From UBA961 sp049426725 (GTDB lineage: Bacteria; Bacteroidota; Ignavibacteria; Kapaibacteriales; UBA961): a stretch of DNA of 64,000 nt. Below are positions 37,757 through 44,999 of this stretch, piece after piece; positions within the stretch are counted from its first letter, which is position 1; each line of letters starts with the position of its first letter. A program made the translations under genes and the position numbers. Below the pieces are notes generated by a model. It was not told where the DNA came from, ran no database searches, and saw only the letters and a list, made by a program, of their open reading frames with translations. Location: positions 13,686-77,685 of the forward strand of contig JBMSYN010000012.1 of assembly GCA_049426725.1 (NCBI GenBank). Reading direction: 5' to 3'.

Positions 37757-37782
37757 AAACGCTCCTCATTTGGGAGGTTTTC
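37757..37782 (+). promoter_or_regulatory. Leader hairpin with T-run before the rhodopsin
   Basis: AAAC-g-CTCC (37757-37765) can pair with GGAGGTTT (37773-37780) with one bulged G, around a 7-base loop, and is followed by TTTTCT. It resembles an intrinsic terminator or attenuator but lies 26 bp ahead of the rhodopsin start, with no plus-strand gene before it that needs termination. It could act in the rhodopsin mRNA leader. Confidence 0.4.
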
Positions 37783-37807
37783 TATACACAATGTCAAGAG
37801 GTATGGC

Positions 37808-38536
37808 ATGGGACATGAATTAGCTACGATTGCTCCCGGTAATTATGTGGCCTTCACATTTTTTATCGGAACGATGGCAATGATGGCTGCTTCGGTATTT
37901 TTCTTCTTTGAATTAAATACCACGCCCTCACGTTGGAGAACGTCCGTTCTCGTTTCTGGTATCATCACATTTATTGCTGCGGTGCATTACTATTACATGC
38001 GCGGGTACAATTTGGAAACCGGTGCTTCACCGACTTTCTTCCGCTATGTTGATTGGTTATTGACAGTGCCATTGATGTGTGTTGAGTTTTATCTCATCAC
38101 AAAAAAGGCAGGTGCAACGATTGGACTTCTTTGGAAGTTGATCATCGCTTCAATTTTCATGTTGGTGACAGGTTATATCGGCGAAGCAATGCATGGTCAA
38201 GATGCATCAAGCTGGGTATGGGGCACAATTTCATCCATCGGTTATGCATATATCGTATGGTTGGTTTGGGCTGGTGATGTAGCCAAATTGGCGAAATCAT
38301 CATCACCTGCAGTTGCTGCAGCCAATCGTTATCTCGGTTGGTTCGTGCTTGTAGGTTGGGCGATTTATCCATTAGGATATATTCTTGGAACAACAGGTGG
38401 ATTGTTCGGAGCTCAGATGGTTGCAGATCCAAAAGCAGCACAATATTCCATGGATATCGTGTATAATATCGGTGATGCAGTCAATAAAATCGGCTTTGGC
38501 TTGGTGATTTATATGCTGAGCAGAAAAGAAGATTAA
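37808..38536 (+). CDS. Proteorhodopsin-type light-driven proton pump
   Basis: 242 residues, seven helices, type I microbial rhodopsin. The retinal Schiff-base lysine is Lys227 (DAVNKIGFG) with counter-ion Asp223. Helix C reads RYVDWLLTVPLMCVEF, giving proton acceptor Asp82, Thr86 and donor Glu93 (DTE, outward H+ pump), with Arg79. His60 (VHYYYMRG) matches the proteorhodopsin His that pairs with the acceptor. Met90 is at the colour-tuning position (Leu or Met means green, Gln blue), so green absorption is expected. Gly139 (SWVWGTISS) aligns with bacteriorhodopsin Trp138 and xanthorhodopsin Gly156, the residue that opens a carotenoid-antenna fenestration. The start is set by AAGAGG at 37796-37801, six bases upstream. 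No cleavable signal peptide is evident. Confidence 0.97.
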   Translation: MGHELATIAPGNYVAFTFFIGTMAMMAASVFFFFELNTTPSRWRTSVLVSGIITFIAAVHYYYMRGYNLETGASPTFFRYVDWLLTVPLMCVEFYLITKKAGATIGLLWKLIIASIFMLVTGYIGEAMHGQDASSWVWGTISSIGYAYIVWLVWAGDVAKLAKSSSPAVAAANRYLGWFVLVGWAIYPLGYILGTTGGLFGAQMVADPKAAQYSMDIVYNIGDAVNKIGFGLVIYMLSRKED

Positions 38537-38558
38537 ATGAAAGTGTAAAACTTTATTG

Positions 38559-38592
38559 AACCCCATTATGTTTTCATGATGGGGTTTTTTTT
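38559..38592 (+). terminator. Rho-independent terminator after the rhodopsin
   Basis: An 8-bp stem (AACCCCAT, 38559-38566, with ATGGGGTT, 38579-38586), extendable inward by ATG/CAT across one T-G wobble, is followed by eight T. It separates the rhodopsin transcript from the pnt genes starting at 38659. Confidence 0.88.
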
Positions 38593-38658
38593 GACTATAT
38601 CGTTGTTGAAAAGGAAGCTATTTTCTAAGTTATGGAAATATTTATCGGGATATAAACC

Positions 38659-39762
38659 ATGAAGATTGGCATATTGAAAGAACCTGATTTCGAAACAAGA
38701 GTTTCTCTTCTTCCGGAAGCTGTTTCAATCTTGATCCGAAATGGTCATGAAGTATTTGTTGAATCAAATGCAGGCATTGATGCTTTTGCTTCAAATGATG
38801 AGTATACAAAAGCGGGAGCAAACATTACCGATGCACATTTGATAAAGCAAGAATGTTATATAATTCTATCAATGCACCCCAATTCAGTCATGGATGTTCA
38901 ATCCTCAATACTGATTGGTGTCTATTCTCCACTCTCAGAAACTTCCACACTCAATATTTTTGCTTCCAATCGCAACACTGTATTTTCCATGGACATGCTA
39001 CCAAGAACCACTCGTGCGCAAAGCATGGACATCCTAAGTTCTCAAGCCAATATCGCAGGATATAAAGCAGTATTGCTTGCAGCTACAACGTACTCGCGCT
39101 ATTTCCCAATGTTCATGACAGCTGCGGGAAGCATTGCACCGGCAAAAATGCTCATACTTGGGGCAGGTGTCGCCGGACTCCAAGCCATTGCAACAGCAAG
39201 ACGCTTGGGTGCGGTGGTTGAAGTATTTGATACAAGACCTGCAGTGAAAGAAGAAGTGATGAGTTTAGGAGCAAAATTCATCGAAGTGGAAGGTGCAGCT
39301 GATGCAAGTTCTGCTGGAGGATATGCAGTTGAACAAAGTGAAAACTTCAAATTGAGACAGCAAGCTCGCATTGCAGAGAGTGCCGCCAAAGCAGACATCA
39401 TCATAACAACCGCTCAAATCCCCGGAAGAAAAGCTCCTATATTGATTACTCAAGAAATGTTGAATTCAATGCGCAAAGGGAGCATCATCATTGATTTGGC
39501 AGCATCGACAGGTGGAAATACACCTCTGACGAAAGACAATGAAACGGTTTCATATAATGGAATAACAATCATTGGAAATAGCAATCTCGCTCGCATGATG
39601 CCTGCTGATGCAAGTAAACTCTATGGAAAAAACATCATCAACTTTTTACAATTGATCACCGGAAATGATGCCACGCTTCATCTCAATCTTGAAGATGATC
39701 TCGTGAAGGGCACATGCATCATGAAAGAAGGATCAATCATTCATGAACGATTGAGTAAATAA
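38659..39762 (+). CDS. pntAA: Proton-translocating NAD(P) transhydrogenase, subunit alpha part 1
   Basis: 367 residues, the soluble NAD(H)-binding domain I of the three-subunit transhydrogenase. It opens with MKIGILKEPDFETRVSLLPE, the alanine dehydrogenase/PntA N-terminal signature. The Rossmann segment MLILGAGVAGLQAIATARRLGA (about 163-184) and the mobile loop region are present. With PntAB and PntB it couples proton entry to hydride transfer from NADH to NADP+. Four bp separate it from pntAB. It starts 66 bp after the rhodopsin terminator. Confidence 0.96.
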   Translation: MKIGILKEPDFETRVSLLPEAVSILIRNGHEVFVESNAGIDAFASNDEYTKAGANITDAHLIKQECYIILSMHPNSVMDVQSSILIGVYSPLSETSTLNIFASNRNTVFSMDMLPRTTRAQSMDILSSQANIAGYKAVLLAATTYSRYFPMFMTAAGSIAPAKMLILGAGVAGLQAIATARRLGAVVEVFDTRPAVKEEVMSLGAKFIEVEGAADASSAGGYAVEQSENFKLRQQARIAESAAKADIIITTAQIPGRKAPILITQEMLNSMRKGSIIIDLAASTGGNTPLTKDNETVSYNGITIIGNSNLARMMPADASKLYGKNIINFLQLITGNDATLHLNLEDDLVKGTCIMKEGSIIHERLSK

Positions 39763-39766
39763 GATT

Positions 39767-40075
39767 ATGGAACAAATCATGCAATGGTTTGCCGAACATC
39801 AAGACATGATATACATCGTGATACTCATGATTTTTGTTGGCATCGAAGTTATTGGACGGGTGCCAAGCGTTTTGCATACACCACTCATGAGTGGTGCCAA
39901 TGCCATACACGGGGTGGTGATCATCGGCGCCATCATTGTGATGGGAAATGCAAGTCCCGATGACATGGTAGCACTCATATTGGGTTTTCTTGCAGTGATA
40001 TTGGGAACGCTCAATGTTGTGGGTGGATTTGTTGTCACCGATAGAATGCTTGAAATGTTCAACAAGAAAAAGTAA
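39767..40075 (+). CDS. pntAB: NAD(P) transhydrogenase, subunit alpha part 2 (membrane)
   Basis: 102 residues with three membrane helices (about 14-34, 44-58 and 66-90). The segments GIEVIGRVPSVLHTPLMSGANAIHGVVIIGA and NVVGGFVVTDRMLEMF match the membrane part of PntA. It lies between pntAA (4-bp gap) and pntB (5-bp gap), confirming the split three-gene form known from Rhodospirillum rather than the fused PntA of E. coli. Confidence 0.95.
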   Translation: MEQIMQWFAEHQDMIYIVILMIFVGIEVIGRVPSVLHTPLMSGANAIHGVVIIGAIIVMGNASPDDMVALILGFLAVILGTLNVVGGFVVTDRMLEMFNKKK

Positions 40076-40080
40076 AAGAC

Positions 40081-41520
40081 ATGGATTCAATACTTCTTTT
40101 CATTTATTTGATTGCTTCAATCACATTCATTCTTGGATTGAAGATGCTCTCAAATCCAAAATCAGCACGCAAAGGTAATACAGTAGCTTCTTTGGGAATG
40201 GGATTGGCAATCATCGGTACCATAGCGCTTTACAAAAATGAATTGGGCGATCATCTTGGCAATCATGTTTGGATTATATGCGGTCTGGCAATAGGTGGAA
40301 TCATTGGAACTATGTCTGCGAAGAAAGTGCAAATGACAGCCATGCCACAAATGGTGAGTTTATTCAATGGCATGGGTGGTGCATGCGCAGCACTGATTTC
40401 AATCATTGAATTCAAACATTTGGTGCATGATTTCAAACCTGAATTATATGCAGGAGGCGGATACACATATTTTTCAATGCTAGATGGTGCTTCCCTACTG
40501 GTCATCATGGCAGGATTGATCATTGGTTCGGTTTCTTTTACGGGTTCCATGATTGCATGGGCAAAATTGGATGGCAGATTGAATGACTATGCTTTCAATG
40601 GACAACATATCGTGAATATCTGTCTTCTACTTGTCACCATTGGTCTTACATCCATGATATTGTTTCTTCGTCCTGAAGAGACAATTGAATTTTTCTATGC
40701 AGTATTGGTTTTATCAGCTCTCTATGGCATCCTTTTCGTGCTACCGATTGGTGGCGCAGACATGCCTGTTGTTATTTCATTACTAAATTCATTCACAGGT
40801 ATTGCTGCAGCATGTGGGGGATTTCTCTATGATAATTCAGCAATGCTCACCGGAGGAATTTTGGTTGGAGCAGCGGGAACATTACTCACGGTGCTCATGT
40901 GCAATGCAATGAATAGATCATTGTTGAATGTATTGATCGGTTCATTTGGTGCCGGTGCTCAAGGAAGTCAAAGCGCGGGAGTTCAAGGAACTTACAAAGA
41001 AATGTCAATCTCCGATGCCGCCGTTTTGATGTCATATTCATCAAAAGTTGTGATTGTACCCGGATATGGTCTCGCGGTTGCACAAGCCCAACATGCATGT
41101 CATGAACTCGAAAAATTACTTGCAGAAAAAGGCGTTGATGTCATCTATGCTATACATCCGGTTGCCGGCAGAATGCCCGGTCACATGAATGTCCTACTCG
41201 CCGAAGCAGATGTTCCCTATGAAAAACTCAAAGAAATGGAAGAAATCAATGATGACTTTCCATCTGTGGATGCAGTCTTGGTTTTGGGTGCCAATGATGT
41301 GGTAAATCCTGCCGCCAAGACAGATCCAAATTCTCCGATTTACGGAATGCCCATACTCGATGTTGAATTGGCAAAACATGTCATAGTCAATAAGCGAAGC
41401 ATGAAACCCGGATATGCAGGGATAGAGAATGAACTCTTTTTCCGACCCAAAACCTCCATGCTCTTTGGCGATTCAAAAAAAGTTCTACAGGATTTAATAG
41501 CTGAAATCAAAAACTTGTAA
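40081..41520 (+). CDS. pntB: NAD(P) transhydrogenase, subunit beta
   Basis: 479 residues. The N-terminal half is a membrane domain of about eight or nine helices with the proton path; the C-terminal about 180 residues are the NADP(H)-binding domain III. Hallmarks seen: VIVPGYGLAVAQAQHA, HPVAGRMPGHMNVLLAEA, GANDVVNPAA and SPIYGMPILDV. It completes the functional enzyme with the two upstream genes. A small membrane protein follows 8 bp later (or 2 bp if its TTG is used). Confidence 0.97.
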   Translation: MDSILLFIYLIASITFILGLKMLSNPKSARKGNTVASLGMGLAIIGTIALYKNELGDHLGNHVWIICGLAIGGIIGTMSAKKVQMTAMPQMVSLFNGMGGACAALISIIEFKHLVHDFKPELYAGGGYTYFSMLDGASLLVIMAGLIIGSVSFTGSMIAWAKLDGRLNDYAFNGQHIVNICLLLVTIGLTSMILFLRPEETIEFFYAVLVLSALYGILFVLPIGGADMPVVISLLNSFTGIAAACGGFLYDNSAMLTGGILVGAAGTLLTVLMCNAMNRSLLNVLIGSFGAGAQGSQSAGVQGTYKEMSISDAAVLMSYSSKVVIVPGYGLAVAQAQHACHELEKLLAEKGVDVIYAIHPVAGRMPGHMNVLLAEADVPYEKLKEMEEINDDFPSVDAVLVLGANDVVNPAAKTDPNSPIYGMPILDVELAKHVIVNKRSMKPGYAGIENELFFRPKTSMLFGDSKKVLQDLIAEIKNL

Positions 41521-41528
41521 CTTTGCAT

Positions 41529-41801
41529 ATGCTTTTTAGAGCAATGCCAATGAAACGACATAACACATTTCAAAAGAATCTACTCATATTTGCCTCATCA
41601 ATGATGGCAGCAATCATATTGTTTTTATATGGATCTATATTGCACACCATTCTGCTTCAAGGGAAACAATTTGAATGGATGGACATATTGAAACCATTTG
41701 CCTTGGATCAGGTGAAAGATATCACTGCATTTGTTCAATCATTCATTGTATTAATCATTGAATTTTGTATCGAATTTTTAAAATCATTTTTTAATCGTTG
41801 A
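41529..41801 (+). CDS. Small membrane protein downstream of pntB, unknown function
   Basis: About 90 residues from the ATG at 41529 (other starts at 41523 TTG, 41544 and 41550). Two hydrophobic helices (about 20-43 and 68-88) flank a short loop with LLQGKQFEWMDILKPFALDQV. It directly follows pntB on the same strand and is likely co-transcribed. No known family is recognised. It may be an accessory of the transhydrogenase or an unrelated membrane peptide. Confidence 0.5.
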   Translation: MLFRAMPMKRHNTFQKNLLIFASSMMAAIILFLYGSILHTILLQGKQFEWMDILKPFALDQVKDITAFVQSFIVLIIEFCIEFLKSFFNR

Positions 41802-41851
41802 CATATAGTGAAATCGTAACAAGGGTTTTTTTTCACAATCTCTTTTCTTTC

Positions 41852-42886
41852 ATGAGGGCTTTCTTACTTTCTGTGATTCTCATTGGTTACATACATGCAA
41901 AACCAACGTGGAAACTTCGAATTGCGTCGTCAAAATTTCCTACTCAAGATTTGCAATTCTCAACAAATGCATATGATCGAGATAAGAATATTGTATATGC
42001 TTTTGGTAGGAATCATCTATTTTCAATCCATCTAGATGATAGCCGCGTAGATAGTACTGCTTGGAAATCGCATATACAACTTGGGGACAAATTCACCTTG
42101 GACGCAAAAAGAAATCGAATTCTCTTTGGATTGGGTGGCAAAAAGGGGAAATATGCTGTTGACTTACTATCGGGTGATGTCACACCATATTCTTTTCATA
42201 GGGAAGATGAAGAATCTCATTATGCAGCATTATACTGGAATGAAAAAAAAGAATGCTTGGGATATTTCGGTGGTTATGGCTTTTATCAACTACGAAATTG
42301 GGCATTTGAATATGATGGGAATGGGAATTGGATTGCTGTTTCGCCGAATATAGACAATTGCAATCCTCCAAAAAGAACGCATTCAAGGTTCATCCTTGGT
42401 CATCCTGATAAACCACATCTGTATATATTGTCCGGCTTTGGAAGTTGCTCAGGAAAACAACTCGAACAAACATGTGTAAATGGAATATCTGAAAAAAATG
42501 ACTTGGGAAGTTGGTGTTGGCTTAGAGATCTATTTCTCTATGATTATCAACAATACACTTTCACACAAATCATTGGACCCCATGAAGAAAGCATCAAGAT
42601 GGAAGGAGTTGGTGTTTATGATTATCATACCAATTCATTCTATATCGTAGGTGGCCGCCTGCCTCATATAGAAGGAAGCAACATAATTGACGATTCTTTC
42701 CAAAACAAAGTACTCAAATTGAGAATTGGTAAAGACAAAACATTCAAGAACTTTGATACCAATACCAAAGGCATGAAACAGACAACTTGGTATGAACAAT
42801 ACAATTACTCTGCATACTATAATCCAAAACGTAAAAGCTTGATCTGGTTCAGAAGCGATGGAATGTGGGAATTGCAATTGAAGTAA
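41852..42886 (+). CDS. Secreted beta-propeller (Kelch-like) protein
   Basis: About 344 residues from the ATG at 41852, which begins a clear signal peptide (MRAFLLSVILIGYIHAKP). A TTG at 41798 would overlap the preceding stop but spoils the signal. The body has repeated blocks of four strands with phrases such as NIVYAFGRNHLFSI, CLGYFGGYGFYQL, HLYILSGFGS and SFYIVGGRL, spaced about 50-60 residues, as in Kelch-like propellers. There is no T9SS domain. Partner and role are unknown. It is convergent with the next gene, ending 1 bp before it. Confidence 0.65.
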   Translation: MRAFLLSVILIGYIHAKPTWKLRIASSKFPTQDLQFSTNAYDRDKNIVYAFGRNHLFSIHLDDSRVDSTAWKSHIQLGDKFTLDAKRNRILFGLGGKKGKYAVDLLSGDVTPYSFHREDEESHYAALYWNEKKECLGYFGGYGFYQLRNWAFEYDGNGNWIAVSPNIDNCNPPKRTHSRFILGHPDKPHLYILSGFGSCSGKQLEQTCVNGISEKNDLGSWCWLRDLFLYDYQQYTFTQIIGPHEESIKMEGVGVYDYHTNSFYIVGGRLPHIEGSNIIDDSFQNKVLKLRIGKDKTFKNFDTNTKGMKQTTWYEQYNYSAYYNPKRKSLIWFRSDGMWELQLK

Positions 42887-42887
42887 G

Positions 42888-43304
42888 TTATTTCTTCTTC
42901 AAAGTAACAGTACGCATCTTTGCAATATCAGTAAATGTAATCTCTTGCCCAGTCTTTGGAATGCCTAAATAGAACTTTCCCGACACGGTTGTATTTCCTT
43001 GTTTAGCAGACACAGAACATAATAAGTTGTAAGACTGACTATTCTCAGTTAATACTGAATATGTTCCCGTATATGCAAACATCTTGCCCGAGTTCAAATC
43101 ATACATCAGCCATTTTACCTGCTTTTTGGACCCCAATTCAATCAAATCATCTTTTGAATTGGTGTTTTTTTGACTTTTTTGAGAAATCGTGATTTTCCCT
43201 TGATATTGTCCTAAATATGACTTGGGTAATTCTTGCTGTGTGCCTGCGAACACAAGCATAAATGAACAGACAAGCATCAATGCTATAACAATATACGGCC
43301 TCAT
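42888..43304 (-). CDS. Secreted protein of unknown function
   Basis: 138 residues with a signal peptide (about 1-20, ending VFAG). The mature part is short, basic and beta-rich (YLGQYQGKITISQ, MFAYTGTYSVLT, GKFYLGIPK), possibly a lipocalin-like small barrel, but I recognise no family. Its promoter region is shared with the divergent gene at 43410 and holds a 20-base palindrome. Confidence 0.65.
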   Translation of the reverse strand: MRPYIVIALMLVCSFMLVFAGTQQELPKSYLGQYQGKITISQKSQKNTNSKDDLIELGSKKQVKWLMYDLNSGKMFAYTGTYSVLTENSQSYNLLCSVSAKQGNTTVSGKFYLGIPKTGQEITFTDIAKMRTVTLKKK

Positions 43305-43353
43305 ATTCTTCTCCTTGTCAAACCAGTTTTACAAATCTAAAGTAGTTCAATAA

Positions 43354-43373
43354 GCCTAATTTACAAATTAGGC
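43354..43373. promoter_or_regulatory. Palindrome, probable operator between divergent genes
   Basis: A perfect inverted repeat, GCCTAATTT (43354-43362) and AAATTAGGC (43365-43373), separated by 2 bases. It sits in the 105-bp gap between divergent genes, about 50 bp from the minus-strand start and 36 bp from the plus-strand start. There is no T-run, so a dimeric regulator site is more likely than a terminator. Confidence 0.5.
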
Positions 43374-43409
43374 ACAAATATTGCAGATGAATGCTTACAT
43401 CTTTATTCT

Positions 43410-43895
43410 ATGAGGAAAGCGATGAAGTGGTTAGCATTATTCTTTGTTGTGATGAGCATTCAGAATGTATCAGCACAGCAAGCATTTGTAGCAACCGGAG
43501 ATGATGTCAGCACCGGCTTTGGGTCTGTATCATTTACAGTAGGACAATTGAGTGTTGAATCAGATGCAACAAAAAAAGGCGCTGTCATCTCAGGCATACA
43601 ATTACCAATAGAATTATTCAAAAATCCGGTCAGCACCGATGAAACCGTAGAAGGTATCATTGTTGAACCATTTCCAAATCCAACTATGGATAATGTTAAA
43701 ATTACTATCCCAACACAACGTGTGGGACCATTCGTGATATCACTTATTGATATAACCGGAAGCATAAAGAAAAAGATGATTGTTGAAAATCACGAACATA
43801 CAGTCATGCTTTCAAGCGAGCCTGCCGGACATTATTCAATATTGATATCAGAGCAAGATAAAGTCATTGCATCTTATTCCATAATCAAGCATTAA
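43410..43895 (+). CDS. Small T9SS-sorted secreted protein
   Basis: 161 residues with a signal peptide (about 1-22, ending VSAQ). Residues 23-65 follow a pattern common in small Bacteroidota secreted proteins: ATGDDVSTGFGSVSFTVGQ, then AVISGIQLPIEL. Residues 75-161 form a T9SS type A domain (VEPFPNPTMDNVKITI, EPAGHYSILISE). It is therefore little more than a short passenger plus the sorting signal. It is followed 9 bp later by a fibre-like protein and is probably co-transcribed with it. The role is unknown. Confidence 0.8.
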   Translation: MRKAMKWLALFFVVMSIQNVSAQQAFVATGDDVSTGFGSVSFTVGQLSVESDATKKGAVISGIQLPIELFKNPVSTDETVEGIIVEPFPNPTMDNVKITIPTQRVGPFVISLIDITGSIKKKMIVENHEHTVMLSSEPAGHYSILISEQDKVIASYSIIKH

Positions 43896-43904
43896 GAGGA
43901 AATC

Positions 43905-44930
43905 ATGAATTTAATTAGAATGTATATAGTACTATTGTTGATGGGTATAGTATCATTTGCATCAATGATTTCAAATGAAATACCTAAATCCATTTCTTAT
44001 CAAGCAATCATTAGAAATGGAAGTCAAGGTCTTATTGTGAATGGAACAGTTTCCGTTCGCCTTAGCATACTTAAAGATTCAGAATTTGGATCACCTGTTT
44101 ATGTTGAGAGACATAGTGCAAAAACAAATGCAAATGGTTTACTGACTTTGCAGATTGGAGCAGGTAATCCATTATTCGGAAGATTTCAAAGTGTGGAATG
44201 GGCAAATGGTCCCTTCTTTTTACGGACAGAAACAGATCCAAATGGCGGAACTGAATATGGAATCACTACAGTAAGTCAAATCCTTACTGTTCCCTATGCA
44301 ATTCAATCACAATATGCAATAAAAGCAGATAGCGTAAAAGTTGAGAATGATCCAAAATTTACAAATTCACTTGCTGCTTCGATCACTACTCAAGACACAG
44401 CAAGATGGAATGCAAAAGTAATTGAAGAAGATCCTGTATTTAGTGCATCAGCAGCGGCTTTGTTGGACACATTTTACCTTGCAAAAATTGATTCAGCTTT
44501 GACTATTGAATCAGATCCGAAATTCATTGCTTGGGATAAAGATTATGCCGACTTGACAAATAAACCAACAATCGATGGTTCTGAAACAAAGTTGACAGGA
44601 AGAGGTGCTATTACCGTTACGGGTATTGGAACCGTAGACACGCCTTATACAATTGGAATGACACCTGTTGTACTAAATTCAACAATCAATAATACCAACT
44701 CAATCGCACTTCAGGGTAATGCATCATTGTTCATCATTCAAAGTAATAATGATGGCGTGGTAGACAAAATAACATTACCTCCCACAGGTGACCTCGGTCA
44801 GGTACTATATGTTCTCCATAAAAGAACCACACAAGGTGATAGCCCCGAGATCAATCTCATTTCCCTTTCCGGAAATCATTTCACCTTTGTCTTTGCGGAC
44901 GGAGAATGGAAATTATTCGGTGAACTTTAA
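43905..44930 (+). CDS. Secreted fibre-like protein, Bacteroidota family
   Basis: 341 residues with a signal peptide (about 1-20). Residues about 25-135 form a conserved Bacteroidota domain (SISYQAIIRNG, VSVRLSILKDS, LTLQIGAGNP, QILTVPYAIQSQYA). A low-complexity stalk then repeats NDPKFTNSLAASITTQDT, EDPVFSASAAALLDT and DYADLTNKPTI, which resembles phage tail-fibre and trimeric-coil stalks. The C-terminal about 100 residues form a separate beta-rich head. There is no T9SS domain. AGAGGA precedes the start. It likely forms a surface or extracellular filament together with the small T9SS protein upstream. Confidence 0.72.
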   Translation: MNLIRMYIVLLLMGIVSFASMISNEIPKSISYQAIIRNGSQGLIVNGTVSVRLSILKDSEFGSPVYVERHSAKTNANGLLTLQIGAGNPLFGRFQSVEWANGPFFLRTETDPNGGTEYGITTVSQILTVPYAIQSQYAIKADSVKVENDPKFTNSLAASITTQDTARWNAKVIEEDPVFSASAAALLDTFYLAKIDSALTIESDPKFIAWDKDYADLTNKPTIDGSETKLTGRGAITVTGIGTVDTPYTIGMTPVVLNSTINNTNSIALQGNASLFIIQSNNDGVVDKITLPPTGDLGQVLYVLHKRTTQGDSPEINLISLSGNHFTFVFADGEWKLFGEL

Positions 44931-44970
44931 AACCGGCATTCTATGCCAATATCGGACCGAGGAGTTCGAT

Positions 44971-44999
44971 AAAAAAAGCCTCTTTATGAGGCTTTTTTT
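44971..44999. terminator. Bidirectional terminator
   Basis: A 12-bp perfect stem, AAAAAAAGCCTC (44971-44982) with GAGGCTTTTTTT (44988-44999), around a TTTAT loop. It has an A-run on one side and a T-run on the other, so it serves both the fibre-like gene and the convergent helicase-nuclease gene, whose stop codon lies at its right edge. Confidence 0.92.

Noticed and set aside
37791..37823. A 10-codon open frame (MSRGMAWDMN) overlapping the rhodopsin start, which could be a leader peptide.
   Set aside because: It contains the rhodopsin ribosome-binding site, has no start signal of its own, and a frame of this length is expected by chance.
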